DNA of 64,000 nucleotides. It comes from Rickettsiales bacterium. Its GTDB lineage: Bacteria > Pseudomonadota > Alphaproteobacteria > Rickettsiales > UBA998. Below are positions 55,267 to 64,000 of this stretch, piece after piece. Below the pieces are notes generated by a model. It ran no database searches, had not been told where the DNA came from, and worked only from the letters and a program-made list of their open reading frames with translations. The position numbers were made by a program, and so were the translations under genes. How positions within the stretch are numbered: position 1 is the first letter of the stretch; every line of letters starts with the position of its first letter. The stretch spans positions 317,472-381,471 of the forward strand of contig JAMWZD010000001.1 of the NCBI GenBank assembly GCA_024304995.1, read 5' to 3'.

Positions 55267-55817
55267 TAGTTTGCTCCTGCAGTGCTAAAAGGAAAATCAA
55301 GAGACTCTAATAGCACCTTTGCTTCTTCGTTAGTTTTCGCCGTCGTTGCAATGATAATATCAAAGCCTTTAACTTTATCTACCTTATCATAATCTATTTC
55401 AGGGAACACGATATGCTCTTTAATGCCAAATGCATAATTACCTCTGCCGTCAAAGCTCTTAGAGGAAATACCTCTAAAATCTCGAATGCGAGGCATAGCA
55501 ATATTGACTAAACGATCAATAAACTCATACATTTTATCACCACGTAGAGTCACCTTACATCCCAAAGGCATACCTTCGCGGATCTTAAAGCCAGCTTCAG
55601 ATTTTTTGGACTTTGTAATAACTGCTTTCTGGCCAGCAATTAAAGACAATTCCTTAGCTGCTTTCTCTACATACTTACTATCTGTCACAGCCTCACCACA
55701 GCCCATATTCAGGACAATCTTATCGATCTTTGGCACTTCCATAACATTAGAATAACCAAATTTCTCTTTCAGTTGTGGCACAGATGTGTCAGCATATATT
55801 TTCTTTGCTCTAGACAT
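55266..55817 (-). CDS. rplE: Ribosomal protein uL5
   Basis: 183 residues. [34 protein letters not shown] and [17 protein letters not shown] are diagnostic. Binds 5S rRNA. Confidence 0.98.
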   Translation of the reverse strand: MSRAKKIYADTSVPQLKEKFGYSNVMEVPKIDKIVLNMGCGEAVTDSKYVEKAAKELSLIAGQKAVITKSKKSEAGFKIREGMPLGCKVTLRGDKMYEFIDRLVNIAMPRIRDFRGISSKSFDGRGNYAFGIKEHIVFPEIDYDKVDKVKGFDIIIATTAKTNEEAKVLLESLDFPFSTAGAN

Positions 55818-56122
55818 TATGCAACCACCTCTTTTGTTGTGGAGTAAACACGCTGCTTTTCTCCGTTACCTTCAGTTTTGTAAGCAACACGACTTGCTTT
55901 ACCATTACCATCCAGCAAAGCAACGTTAGAAACGTGTATAGGGCGCTCAACCTCTATAATAGAGGCTGCGCCAGCGGCATCCGCACGCTTGTGCTTTTTA
56001 GCAATATTCACACCTGAAACCGTCACCCTGTCTTTCGAAGGAAAACACTGAGAAACAGTTCCTTTTGACCCTTTGTACTTACCAGCGATCACAACGACTT
56101 CGTCACCTTTAATAATCTTCAT
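55817..56122 (-). CDS. rplX: Ribosomal protein uL24
   Basis: 101 residues. KOW motif near the N-terminus ([16 protein letters not shown]) and [12 protein letters not shown]. An early assembly protein of the large subunit. Confidence 0.97.
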   Translation of the reverse strand: MKIIKGDEVVVIAGKYKGSKGTVSQCFPSKDRVTVSGVNIAKKHKRADAAGAASIIEVERPIHVSNVALLDGNGKASRVAYKTEGNGEKQRVYSTTKEVVA

Positions 56123-56124
56123 AA

Positions 56125-56493
56125 TTACAATACCTCCGGAGCCAAAGAAACAATTTTCATAAAACGTTTCGCACGCAACTCTCTGACTACAGGACCAAAA
56201 ATACGCGTACCCATAGGTTCATTCTGCTTATTAATCAACACTGCTGCGTTTCTATCAAAACGAATCACACTACCATCATTACGCTTAACATCTTTTGCCG
56301 TACGCACGATTACAGCACGTTGCACTGTACCTTTCTTCACTTTTCCGCGTGGAATAGCTTCTTTAACGGAAACCACAATAACATCACCAACTGAAGCTAC
56401 TTTGCGTTTTGAGCCACCAAGAACCTTGATGCACTGCACTTTCTTTGCGCCAGAATTATCTGCTACTTCTAATACTGTTTGCATCTGAATCAT
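56125..56493 (-). CDS. rplN: Ribosomal protein uL14
   Basis: 122 residues. [38 protein letters not shown] and [13 protein letters not shown] are diagnostic. Overlaps rpsQ by 4 bp. Confidence 0.98.
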   Translation of the reverse strand: MIQMQTVLEVADNSGAKKVQCIKVLGGSKRKVASVGDVIVVSVKEAIPRGKVKKGTVQRAVIVRTAKDVKRNDGSVIRFDRNAAVLINKQNEPMGTRIFGPVVRELRAKRFMKIVSLAPEVL

Positions 56494-56735
56494 GATTGAA
56501 TCTCCTTAGCAGCAAGCAGTTCCCAGCTCTTAGTTTTTGACAGAGGCTTGCACTCAATAATACTTACCTCGTCACCAACTTTTGCTGACTGCTTTTCATC
56601 ATGCGCATGATATTTTTTTGTCTTACGAATAAATTTATTATAAAGCGGATGCTTAATACGACGCTCAACAAGGACAGTAATAGTTTTGTCCATTGAGTCA
56701 CTTAGCACCACACCCTTCAAAACGCGTTTAGGCAT
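56490..56735 (-). CDS. rpsQ: Ribosomal protein uS17
   Basis: 81 residues from the ATG at 56735, placed 6 nt after GGAGG. Begins [19 protein letters not shown]; contains [19 protein letters not shown]. The longer frame adds four residues that overlap this ribosome binding site. Confidence 0.97.
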   Translation of the reverse strand: MPKRVLKGVVLSDSMDKTITVLVERRIKHPLYNKFIRKTKKYHAHDEKQSAKVGDEVSIIECKPLSKTKSWELLAAKEIQS

Positions 56736-56940
56736 TATTGCCTCCATGTTTCTTTTGCGTTAAAAATGTAGAAATTCGGGCTACCTCTTTACGAACCTGC
56801 TTGAAACGTGCCGTATTAGACAGTTCACCTGATGCAAGCTGAAAACGCAAATTTAGCAATTCTTTTTTACAACCAACCAGCTTCTCTTTCAGAGCAGTCT
56901 CATCTAAATCTTTAGATATATCACTTTTTTTAACTGACAT
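56728..56940 (-). CDS. rpmC: Ribosomal protein uL29
   Basis: 70 residues from the ATG at 56940. Contains [20 protein letters not shown] and [13 protein letters not shown]. Its end overlaps the start of rpsQ by 8 bp, and its start overlaps nothing but follows the rplP stop by 4 bp. Confidence 0.96.
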   Translation of the reverse strand: MSVKKSDISKDLDETALKEKLVGCKKELLNLRFQLASGELSNTARFKQVRKEVARISTFLTQKKHGGNNA

Positions 56941-56944
56941 AATT

Positions 56945-57358
56945 TTAGACTCCAACCCTACTTACGAACTTTGTTTTTACAGGAAGCTTTGCAGCAGCGC
57001 GTTCAAAGGCAGCTCTTGCCAGTTCCTGAGAAACACCATCAATCTCGAACAGAATACGACCAGGCTTCACCTTACATGCCCAATATTCTACTGAACCCTT
57101 ACCTTTACCCATACGCACTTCAGCTGGTTTTGCTGTCACAGGTGTATCTGGAAAAATACGGATCCAAAGGCGACCAGTACGCTTCACATGACGTGTGATT
57201 GCACGACGAGATGCCTCAATTTGACGAGCTGTGATACGCTCAGGTTCAATGGCTTTCAGACCATAAGACCCGAAGTTAAGATCTGATCCGCCCTTAGCGA
57301 GACCATGAATACGCCCTTTATGCGCTTTCCTGTATTTCGTACGTTTAGGTGTTAACAT
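56945..57358 (-). CDS. rplP: Ribosomal protein uL16
   Basis: 137 residues. [36 protein letters not shown] and [15 protein letters not shown] are diagnostic. A 68-bp gap with a possible promoter separates it from rpsC, unusual within this operon. Confidence 0.98.
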   Translation of the reverse strand: MLTPKRTKYRKAHKGRIHGLAKGGSDLNFGSYGLKAIEPERITARQIEASRRAITRHVKRTGRLWIRIFPDTPVTAKPAEVRMGKGKGSVEYWACKVKPGRILFEIDGVSQELARAAFERAAAKLPVKTKFVSRVGV

Positions 57359-57386
57359 TGTTTTGCCTGTCTATTTTGGAGGTATG

Positions 57387-57416
57387 TGTATAGTGCAAAC
57401 ACATAGCATCCGTCAA
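57387..57416 (-). promoter_or_regulatory. Possible internal promoter/hairpin between rpsC and rplP
   Basis: On the minus strand TTGACG (complement of 57411-57416), 18-bp spacer, TATACA (complement of 57387-57392). TATGTGT and ACACATA in the same gap can also pair as a hairpin. Confidence 0.4.
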
Positions 57417-57426
57417 GTTATAGTTT

Positions 57427-58095
57427 TTATTTTCTGGATGATTTATAATTATCTGGCGTTTTTTCTAAAGTATCTACTGATTCACCTTTATAAATCCATA
57501 CTTTAATACCTATCACTCCATAGGTAGTATGGGCTTTTGCAACACCATAATCTATATCCGCTCTGAAGGTATGAAGCGGCACCTGCCCTTCACGATACCA
57601 TTCAGTTCTTGCAATCTCTGCACCACCCAATCGACCAGCACAATTGATACGAATCCCTTTTGCACCCAATCGCATAGACGATTGCACCGCACGCTTCATC
57701 GCACGTCTGAATGTTACACGACGCTCGAGCTGATCTGCAACACTCTCTGCCACTAATGTAGCATCAATTTCTGGCTTTCTGATCTCGATAATATTTACCG
57801 ACACTTCATCTGTAGTAAACTGGGCAAGCTGCTTTTTGATTTTATCAATATCTGCACCTTTCTTTCCGATTACAATACCAGGACGCGCAGTATGTAGAGA
57901 AATATTCGCTTTCTTTGCAGTTCGCTCAATAACAATTCTGCTAATTCCTGCCGACTGGAGCTTTTTCTTTAAAAAACGCTTAATAGCAATATCTTCATGA
58001 AGCTTTGCCGAATAATCTTTTTTAGAAAACCAACGGGAATCCCATGTTTTATTGATACCGAGGCGCAAGCCAATTGGATTTACTTTCTGTCCCAT
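57427..58095 (-). CDS. rpsC: Ribosomal protein uS3
   Basis: 222 residues. [22 protein letters not shown]-type motif [19 protein letters not shown] and [17 protein letters not shown] are diagnostic. Lines the mRNA entry channel. Overlaps rplV by one base. Confidence 0.98.
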   Translation of the reverse strand: MGQKVNPIGLRLGINKTWDSRWFSKKDYSAKLHEDIAIKRFLKKKLQSAGISRIVIERTAKKANISLHTARPGIVIGKKGADIDKIKKQLAQFTTDEVSVNIIEIRKPEIDATLVAESVADQLERRVTFRRAMKRAVQSSMRLGAKGIRINCAGRLGGAEIARTEWYREGQVPLHTFRADIDYGVAKAHTTYGVIGIKVWIYKGESVDTLEKTPDNYKSSRK

Positions 58096-58472
58096 TATGC
58101 GTTACCTGCTTCTTTAACGATGATAGTTAGATTACTGAATGGCTTAACAATTCTCGCGCCACGTCCGCGCGCTCTGGCACGAAAACGCTTCATCACCATA
58201 GCCTTTCCAACCCACGCCTCTTTCACATAGAGGCTATCAATATCAAGATTATGATTATTCTCTGCATTTGCAATGGCCGACTCAAGCGTTGCCTTCACAT
58301 CCCTTGCAATACGCTTATGCGAAAATGTCAACTGCGTTAGTGCATCATTTACGCGTAACCCTGAGATAGAGTTTGCGACCAGACCAAGCTTTTGCGGACT
58401 GACTCGCACTCTGTTTAATACTGCTTTTGCTTCATCTGAAGCAAGCGCTGATGGTTTTGCTTTTTTACTCAT
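58095..58472 (-). CDS. rplV: Ribosomal protein uL22
   Basis: 125 residues. [20 protein letters not shown] and the C-terminal hairpin [18 protein letters not shown] are diagnostic; the hairpin lines the exit tunnel. Confidence 0.98.
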   Translation of the reverse strand: MSKKAKPSALASDEAKAVLNRVRVSPQKLGLVANSISGLRVNDALTQLTFSHKRIARDVKATLESAIANAENNHNLDIDSLYVKEAWVGKAMVMKRFRARARGRGARIVKPFSNLTIIVKEAGNA

Positions 58473-58480
58473 AATAACCC

Positions 58481-58759
58481 TTACTTACGCTTCGCTTTTT
58501 TGTCTGCACCATGCCCGTAATAGGTACGTGTTGGAGCAAATTCGCCGAGCTTATGCCCAACCATTTCTTCTGTAACCAGAACTGGTACAAATTTCTGACC
58601 ATTATAGACGCCAAAAGTAGCACCTACAAATTGTGGAATAATCGTAGAACGACGTGACCATGTTTGAATAACCTTATTTTTACCAGAAGCATTTGCTTCC
58701 TCTACTTTTTTAAGTAGGTAAAAATCAAAGAAAGGACCTTTCCATACTGAACGTGACAT
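58481..58759 (-). CDS. rpsS: Ribosomal protein uS19
   Basis: 92 residues. [33 protein letters not shown] and [17 protein letters not shown] are diagnostic. Confidence 0.98.
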   Translation of the reverse strand: MSRSVWKGPFFDFYLLKKVEEANASGKNKVIQTWSRRSTIIPQFVGATFGVYNGQKFVPVLVTEEMVGHKLGEFAPTRTYYGHGADKKAKRK

Positions 58760-58771
58760 AATTCTATACTC

Positions 58772-59611
58772 CTAGCGTTTCTTCGCTTTATGACGCGAAC
58801 GAATAATTAAGTTGCTTGACGGCTTTTTCTTATTACGCGTTCTAGCCCCTTTAGTTGACTTACCCCATGGCGTTACAGGGTGGCGACCACCAGACGTACG
58901 ACCTTCACCACCACCATGTGGGTGATCTACAGGGTTCATTGCAACACCACGCACAGAAGGACGTTTACCTTTCCAGCGCGTGCGACCAGCTTTACCATCA
59001 TTCGTGTTCTGATTATCAGGATTAGAAACTGCTCCAATAGATGCCATACAATCCGCATTGACCATACGAAGTTCGCCAGAACGCAGCTTTAATTGCGCAT
59101 AACCAGAATCTTTACCAACCAGCTGAATATAAGCACCCGCTGCACGGCCCATTTGCCCGCCTTTAGCTGGCTTTAATTCAACATTATGAATAATGGTTCC
59201 AACAGGAATATTTTTAAGCGGCATGGCGTTGCCTGGCTTAATGTCTGTTTTATCTGCTGCAATAACTTTATCGCCAACAGCAAGACGCTGCGGAGCCAAG
59301 ATATATGACAACTCACCATCATCATATTTGATCAAAGCAATAAATGCAGAACGGTTAGGATCATATTCTAAACGCTCAACAGTTGCCGAAACATCAAATT
59401 TGCGACGTTTAAAATCAATCAAACGGTATTTACGTTTATGACCACCACCAATATGACGCGCTGTAATGCGACCATTATTATTACGACCACCTGATTTTGT
59501 CAGACCCTCTACAAGTGTCTTCTCAGGTGCGCCTTTCCATAACTCTGAACGATCAATCGCTACGAGCTCTCGCTGCGAAGGAGTTGTTGGATTAAATGTC
59601 TTTAACGCCAT
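58772..59611 (-). CDS. rplB: Ribosomal protein uL2
   Basis: 279 residues. [40 protein letters not shown] are diagnostic; the His in the latter sits near the peptidyl-transferase centre. Confidence 0.98.
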   Translation of the reverse strand: MALKTFNPTTPSQRELVAIDRSELWKGAPEKTLVEGLTKSGGRNNNGRITARHIGGGHKRKYRLIDFKRRKFDVSATVERLEYDPNRSAFIALIKYDDGELSYILAPQRLAVGDKVIAADKTDIKPGNAMPLKNIPVGTIIHNVELKPAKGGQMGRAAGAYIQLVGKDSGYAQLKLRSGELRMVNADCMASIGAVSNPDNQNTNDGKAGRTRWKGKRPSVRGVAMNPVDHPHGGGEGRTSGGRHPVTPWGKSTKGARTRNKKKPSSNLIIRSRHKAKKR

Positions 59612-59614
59612 AGT

Positions 59615-59923
59615 TTATACCTTTGCCGTAAAGTCGATATGGTCACCTTCTTTCAAAGTGACAATCGCTTTCTTTACGTCCTTTCTTTTTCCTGTAACAC
59701 CACGAAAACGCTTGGTCTTCCCTTTAGTGTTTATTGTGTTCACACTCTGAACAGATACACCAAACACATGCTCAACCGCTTGCTTAATGGATGTTTTTGT
59801 CGAGTCGTTACGCACCTTAAATACCACCTTATTCTGCTCTAAATGTGCAGTAGACTTTTCAGTTACCACAGGGGCAAGAATAACGTCATATAGCTTTGGG
59901 CTCACTGCTTCTTTTGCACTCAT
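59615..59923 (-). CDS. rplW: Ribosomal protein uL23
   Basis: 102 residues. [20 protein letters not shown] and [19 protein letters not shown]-like segment ([13 protein letters not shown]). Docking site for signal recognition particle and trigger factor. Overlaps rplD by 4 bp. Confidence 0.97.
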   Translation of the reverse strand: MSAKEAVSPKLYDVILAPVVTEKSTAHLEQNKVVFKVRNDSTKTSIKQAVEHVFGVSVQSVNTINTKGKTKRFRGVTGKRKDVKKAIVTLKEGDHIDFTAKV

Positions 59924-60537
59924 GCCAAACGCTCCTCAATTGATTTCAGCGCATCCTTTGTCAGGACAAGCTCTTTATGCTTCAAAATATCCAGTACGTT
60001 AATTGCCTGCACTGGCAGAATATTCGTGTTTTTGATGTTACGTGATGATTTAACAAACGCGTCATTGAGAGCAACATCAACCAAAAGAGGTTTTTGCAAT
60101 GACAGATTAGCAAAGCGTTGCTGCATTGCTGATGTGCTTATATCTTTAACATCAAAAGAATCCACTACGCGAATAGCATCCTCTTTCAATTTTGCAGATA
60201 ATGCTGTTTTTAAACCCAGCTTACGGAATTTCTTATTAAGCTTATGAGCATGAGAACGCACAACTGGACCAAAAACCGTTTGACCGCCCACCATTTGAGT
60301 GGCACGACGAGATCCCTGACGCGCGTTACCTGTACCTTTCTGACGGAAAGGTTTTGCCGTTGTTCCGCTAATCTCACTAATTGTTTTTGTTTTGTGCGTG
60401 CCAGCCTGCTTTTTTGCACGCTGCCACTCTACCATACGATGCAGAATATCCTTACGGACAGGCACACCGAAAACAGCTTCGCTGAGATCAACAGTACCTA
60501 CTTCTTTTGCATCCAGAGATATAACTGAAAGTTTCAT
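59920..60537 (-). CDS. rplD: Ribosomal protein uL4
   Basis: 205 residues from the ATG at 60537, just past the rplC stop; the longer frame runs back into rpl[18 protein letters not shown] forms the tunnel loop. In enterobacteria L4 autoregulates the S10 operon; no matching leader was identified. Confidence 0.97.
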   Translation of the reverse strand: MKLSVISLDAKEVGTVDLSEAVFGVPVRKDILHRMVEWQRAKKQAGTHKTKTISEISGTTAKPFRQKGTGNARQGSRRATQMVGGQTVFGPVVRSHAHKLNKKFRKLGLKTALSAKLKEDAIRVVDSFDVKDISTSAMQQRFANLSLQKPLLVDVALNDAFVKSSRNIKNTNILPVQAINVLDILKHKELVLTKDALKSIEERLA

Positions 60538-60538
60538 A

Positions 60539-61270
60539 TTACGCATCCCCTTCTGAAGCAGCATCTTCTGCTTTCACTTCTTCTTTTGCAGCACTTGCGT
60601 TACGCAGTTTCGCAGGAAATGCAACATTTGATGGTATTGCTTTTTTCACTGCATCGCTTACATACACAAAGCCGTTTTTAGCACCAGGAACCGCGCCCTT
60701 GATAAAGACAAGTCCGCGCTCTTCATCTGTGCCAACAACCTGAAGATTCTGCTTTGTTACGCGCTCGTCACCAAGGTGACCCGCCATTTTTTTACCCTTA
60801 AATACCTTGCCAGGGTCCTGACACTGACCAGTCGAGCCATGAGAACGGTGAGAAATAGAAACACCGTGAGAGGCTTCCAGACCACGGAAATTGTGGCGTT
60901 TCATACCACCCGCAAAACCCTTACCTTTACTTTGCCCTATGACATCAACAAATTGACCATCAACAAAATGCGCAGCAGAAATCTCATCACCTACATTTAA
61001 AAGTGCATTCTGCGCTACGCGAAACTCTACCAGTTTCTGAGCCGGAGCAGTTTTTGATTTTGCATAATGACCGCGGACAGATTTGGAAACATTCTTGACT
61101 TTGCGCTCACCATACCCAAGCTGGATTGCGTTATAGCCATCTGTTTCTTCTGTCTTCAAAGCTACGACCTTAACAGAATCGAGCTTCAGTACAGTGACAG
61201 GAATATGTTCACCAAACTCACTATAGAGCTGGGTCATTCCCATCTTCTTTGCAATAATGCCTGTTCGCAT
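60539..61270 (-). CDS. rplC: Ribosomal protein uL3
   Basis: 243 residues. [55 protein letters not shown] are diagnostic; a C-terminal Ala/Glu/Lys tail extends past the usual end. A 120-bp gap precedes it. Confidence 0.98.
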   Translation of the reverse strand: MRTGIIAKKMGMTQLYSEFGEHIPVTVLKLDSVKVVALKTEETDGYNAIQLGYGERKVKNVSKSVRGHYAKSKTAPAQKLVEFRVAQNALLNVGDEISAAHFVDGQFVDVIGQSKGKGFAGGMKRHNFRGLEASHGVSISHRSHGSTGQCQDPGKVFKGKKMAGHLGDERVTKQNLQVVGTDEERGLVFIKGAVPGAKNGFVYVSDAVKKAIPSNVAFPAKLRNASAAKEEVKAEDAASEGDA

Positions 61271-61291
61271 TTTGCTATCCTCTTACGTTAT

Positions 61292-61363
61292 GCACAGATA
61301 GGTTGTCCTGTGCGGGTTAAATATCGGGTTGATTGGTATAATGCCTAAACACCTGCATTGCAA
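61292..61363 (-). promoter_or_regulatory. Possible internal promoter and leader hairpin before rplC
   Basis: On the minus strand TTGCAA (61358-61363), 17-bp spacer, TATACC (complement of 61335-61340). Closer to rplC, GCACAG/CTGTGC (61292-61297/61308-61313) form a hairpin in the leader. rpsJ and rplC are normally almost contiguous. Confidence 0.45.
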
Positions 61364-61390
61364 GCGCTAATAGTAACTTTTCTGTTAAAA

Positions 61391-61714
61391 TTAGGCAGCA
61401 GCACCAATAACAGTGATTTCTACTTCTACTCCAGCAGCCAAATCCAGCTTACCCAGAGCATCAACCGTTTGTGGTGTTGCATCCACAACATCAATCAAAC
61501 GCTTAAATGTACGAATTTCGAACTGCTCGCGTGATTTTTTATTTACGTGCGGCGAACGGTTCACAGTGAACTTGTTGATACGGCGAGGCAACGGAACAGG
61601 GCCGCAAACACGCGCCCCTGTTCTTTTTGCTGTACTCACGATTTCAGATGTAGATACATCCAGAATCTTGTGATCAAAAGCTTGCAAACGAATGCGGATC
61701 TTCTGATCTAACAT
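61391..61714 (-). CDS. rpsJ: Ribosomal protein uS10
   Basis: 107 residues. [40 protein letters not shown] are diagnostic. Shares one base with the tuf stop codon. Also a partner of NusB in antitermination. Confidence 0.98.
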   Translation of the reverse strand: MLDQKIRIRLQAFDHKILDVSTSEIVSTAKRTGARVCGPVPLPRRINKFTVNRSPHVNKKSREQFEIRTFKRLIDVVDATPQTVDALGKLDLAAGVEVEITVIGAAA

Positions 61715-62904
61715 TATGCAATCACCTTACTTACTACACCAGCACCAACAGTACGGCCACCTTCACGAATCGCAAAACGCAGACCTTCATCCATTGCAAT
61801 TGGAGCAATCAGTTCGATTTCCATAGTGATGTTATCACCTGGCATTACCATTTCAGTTCCCTCTGGAAGTTTCACAGAACCAGTTACATCCGTTGTACGG
61901 AAATAGAACTGCGGACGGTAGTTAGAGAAGAACGGCGTATGACGACCACCTTCATCTTTTGTCAAGATATACGCTTCTGCAGAGAATTTAGTGTGTGGGT
62001 TGATATGACCTGGCTTCGCAAGTACCTGACCACGCTCCACTTCTTCACGCTTCGTACCACGAAGAAGAACACCAACGTTATCACCAGACTCACCGCGATC
62101 CAGAAGTTTACGGAACATCTCAACACCAGTACATGTTGTTTTCTGAGTGTCTTTAATTCCAACGATTTCGATTTCGTCACCTACGTTAATAACACCAGTC
62201 TCAATACGACCTGTTACTACTGTACCACGACCAGAGATAGAGAACACATCCTCAATTGGCATCAGGAATGGCTTATCTACTTCGCGCTCTGGCTGAGGAA
62301 TGTAAGCATCCACTTGATTCATCAACTCAAGAATTGCTTCTTTACCGAGCTTCGGATCAGAATCATCCAGTGCTGCAAGAGCAGAACCGCGAATGATAGG
62401 AATATCATCACCTGGGAAATCATAAGAAGAAAGCAGTTCACGCACTTCCATTTCAACCAGCTCAAGCAGCTCTTCATCATCAACCTGATCACATTTATTC
62501 AGGAACACTACCAGCGCAGGAACACCTACCTGACGAGCAAGAAGAATGTGCTCACGAGTCTGTGGCATTGGGCCATCAGCAGCAGATACTACGAGAATCG
62601 CACCATCCATCTGAGCCGCACCAGTGATCATGTTCTTCACATAATCCGCGTGACCTGGGCAGTCTACGTGTGCATAGTGACGCTTTTCAGTTTCATATTC
62701 AACGTGCGCTGTTGCGATTGTAATACCGCGAGCACGCTCTTCTGGAGCACCATCAATTGCATCATATGCGGTATAGTTAGCACCGCCTGTCTCAGCCAAT
62801 ACTTTAGTAATAGCAGCAGTCAGCGATGTTTTACCATGATCCACGTGTCCAATCGTACCGATGTTACAATGCGGTTTGGTGCGTTCAAATTTTTCTTTAG
62901 CCAT
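61714..62904 (-). CDS. tuf: Translation elongation factor Tu
   Basis: 396 residues. GTP-binding motifs GHVDHGKT (19-26), DCPGHADY and NKCD are intact; the beta-barrel domains 2 and 3 are complete to the usual VVSKVIA end. Delivers aminoacyl-tRNA to the ribosome. Heads the S10 run without fusA, rpsG or rpsL upstream. Confidence 0.98.
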   Translation of the reverse strand: MAKEKFERTKPHCNIGTIGHVDHGKTSLTAAITKVLAETGGANYTAYDAIDGAPEERARGITIATAHVEYETEKRHYAHVDCPGHADYVKNMITGAAQMDGAILVVSAADGPMPQTREHILLARQVGVPALVVFLNKCDQVDDEELLELVEMEVRELLSSYDFPGDDIPIIRGSALAALDDSDPKLGKEAILELMNQVDAYIPQPEREVDKPFLMPIEDVFSISGRGTVVTGRIETGVINVGDEIEIVGIKDTQKTTCTGVEMFRKLLDRGESGDNVGVLLRGTKREEVERGQVLAKPGHINPHTKFSAEAYILTKDEGGRHTPFFSNYRPQFYFRTTDVTGSVKLPEGTEMVMPGDNITMEIELIAPIAMDEGLRFAIREGGRTVGAGVVSKVIA

Positions 62905-62996
62905 AATACTCGTCCCCTTTGTGTCGTGTTATGTGCATTTATTTATGTATAGACGAAGCGGTTTAACGCATTTACGCAATAATAACAACTACAAAT

Positions 62997-63887
62997 TTAC
63001 TTACGTACCAAAATTAATGCTGCCCACCCGTTATTTTTGATGATTTTGACAAGTTTCATGCCAAAATGACGATAATGGTTTGCTACAAATGGCACATCGC
63101 GCACATAAAATCCTGATAAAATAATATATCCATCAGCAGCAGTTACGGCAGCTATTTCCTTTGCCATTGCGCGCACTGGTTTTGCCAGAATATTGGCTAT
63201 GACCAGATCAAACGGTACTTGCTGCCAGATTGTCCGATCCTTAAATCCTTCAGAACACAGCGCGTCCATAGTTCCGTTCAGAGCATTTTTGTGAATATTT
63301 TCCTGCGCCACGGACACCGCTACCGCATCATTATCCACGGCAAGAACATGTGTGTTTTGTGCTTTTGCAACTGCCATACCTAAAATAGCGGTGCCGCACC
63401 CCATATCCAGCGCATTGCTGAAATGCTGTTTTTTCATCAGCATATCTATAGCCCGCAAGCAGGCGGATGTGGTGGCATGTTCCCCTGTACCAAATGCTGC
63501 CCCAGCATCCAGATGCAACACATAATTGCCCTGTCTTTTCCTGTGATGTGAGCCAATAACATGAAAGCGCCCCACCTGCATTTCAGGGAAATCTGCCTGT
63601 GTCTGCGCCACCCAATCCTGATGCTGGACTTCGGTAATGTCTATAATTTCAATAGCAGCATTACAAAGCTGCGCGATAGCACAAATATGAGTGTTGATTG
63701 CATCAGATGCCACTGTGCTGTCACAATAGCAATATAACTTGTCAGGCTCATGCAAGGCGGGTTGGCTGATGGCAATAACTGCGTCATGTGCCTGCAGTTC
63801 ATCAATCAGATTTGGACTAATGTTCGCACTATGTAAGTGCCAGCATTGCAGCTTCTCTGGCTGCGCAAAGGGGTTTTTTTCTGTCAT
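62997..63887 (-). CDS. prmA: Ribosomal protein L11 methyltransferase
   Basis: 296 residues from the ATG at 63887 (MTEKNPFAQPEK); a start at 63923 is possible. AdoMet motif LDMGCGTAILGMAVAKA near 165, preceded by DAGAAFGTGEHATTSACL and followed by VIANILAKPVRAMA, all typical of PrmA. Trimethylates L11. It lies 92 bp upstream of tuf on the same strand; no promoter for tuf could be assigned confidently in that gap. Confidence 0.93.
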   Translation of the reverse strand: MTEKNPFAQPEKLQCWHLHSANISPNLIDELQAHDAVIAISQPALHEPDKLYCYCDSTVASDAINTHICAIAQLCNAAIEIIDITEVQHQDWVAQTQADFPEMQVGRFHVIGSHHRKRQGNYVLHLDAGAAFGTGEHATTSACLRAIDMLMKKQHFSNALDMGCGTAILGMAVAKAQNTHVLAVDNDAVAVSVAQENIHKNALNGTMDALCSEGFKDRTIWQQVPFDLVIANILAKPVRAMAKEIAAVTAADGYIILSGFYVRDVPFVANHYRHFGMKLVKIIKNNGWAALILVRK

Positions 63888-64000
63888 GAAATACGGTCTA
63901 GCCAGTGTTTGGCGGTCGCGCAATCATTTATATTGCTATAAGGCAAATTTTGTCATGGCGTATAATGCGCCTATACTGGCAACCAGTCCGCATATCATCA

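Noticed and set aside
61939-62952. 337-residue plus-strand frame opposite tuf
   Set aside because: Antisense shadow of a highly conserved gene; composition is rich in Thr, Phe and Cys with no family signal and no ribosome binding site.
63955-64000. ATG at 63955 staying open to the window end
   Set aside because: Only 15 codons are visible (MAYNAPILATSPHII), too few to call a gene divergent from prmA.

Overview
The window looks like chromosomal DNA of a Gram-negative alphaproteobacterium of moderate, somewhat AT-leaning base composition. Evidence is a complete ubiquinol-cytochrome c reductase set (Rieske, cytochrome b, cytochrome c1), an alphaproteobacterial-type phasin, an RND efflux pump with an outer-membrane lipoprotein channel, Tat/Sec-exported DUF1501/DUF1800 proteins and a dcw cluster beginning near mraZ. 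The tuf-rpsJ-...-secY-adk run, cut off from rpsL/rpsG/fusA on one side and from rpsM/rpsK/rpoA/rplQ on the other, recalls what I remember of Rickettsia-like genomes. I cannot name the genus.

Layout. 1-3.7 kb: end of tyrA, a small secreted protein, and a SulP transporter-Usp pair. 3.8-11.4 kb: a CHRD+RTX secreted protein, a cold-shock protein followed by a DEAD-box helicase, a Gln/Glu-rich unknown, recJ, and a small basic protein. 11.4-17.2 kb: a surface-glycan-like group (polytopic membrane protein, three glycosyltransferases of different folds, small membrane protein). 17.2-27.2 kb: an MFS transporter, a CBS-domain protein, a QseC/QseB-like two-component system and a tripartite RND efflux operon. 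A near-identical direct-repeat site stands in front of both the CBS gene and the efflux operon. 27.2-32.6 kb: tRNA-Ser(UGA), uppP, the bc1 operon, a 16S/23S pseudouridine synthase and a phasin preceded by a PhaR-like palindrome. 32.7-35 kb: two adjacent unknown proteins with a shared hydrophobic hairpin pattern, and a 52-residue lipoprotein. 35-44.5 kb: DUF1501/DUF1800 pair, then murF-murE-ftsI-ftsL-rsmH-mraZ plus an extra 65-residue membrane protein, all on the minus strand. 44.5-46 kb: a 313-bp divergent intergenic region, nadA and a palindromic repeat element. 46-48 kb: two unknown genes with back-to-back terminators. 48-62.9 kb: pnp, adk, secY and the spc and S10 ribosomal protein genes with tuf at the head, all minus. 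63-63.9 kb: prmA.

The most interesting signals are regulatory. Seven TGGNN pentamers at an exact 10-bp period cover a good promoter in front of the mraZ operon and fit an unusually long MraZ operator. Three DnaA-box-like nonamers lie in the same intergenic region next to nadA. A shared 20-bp TTCAG-N6-TTCAG site predicts a regulon for the two-component system. A CTGC-N3-GCAG palindrome precedes the phasin gene. No CRISPR array, insertion sequence, prophage or defence cassette was seen. All functional calls come from reading motifs; no database search was run.
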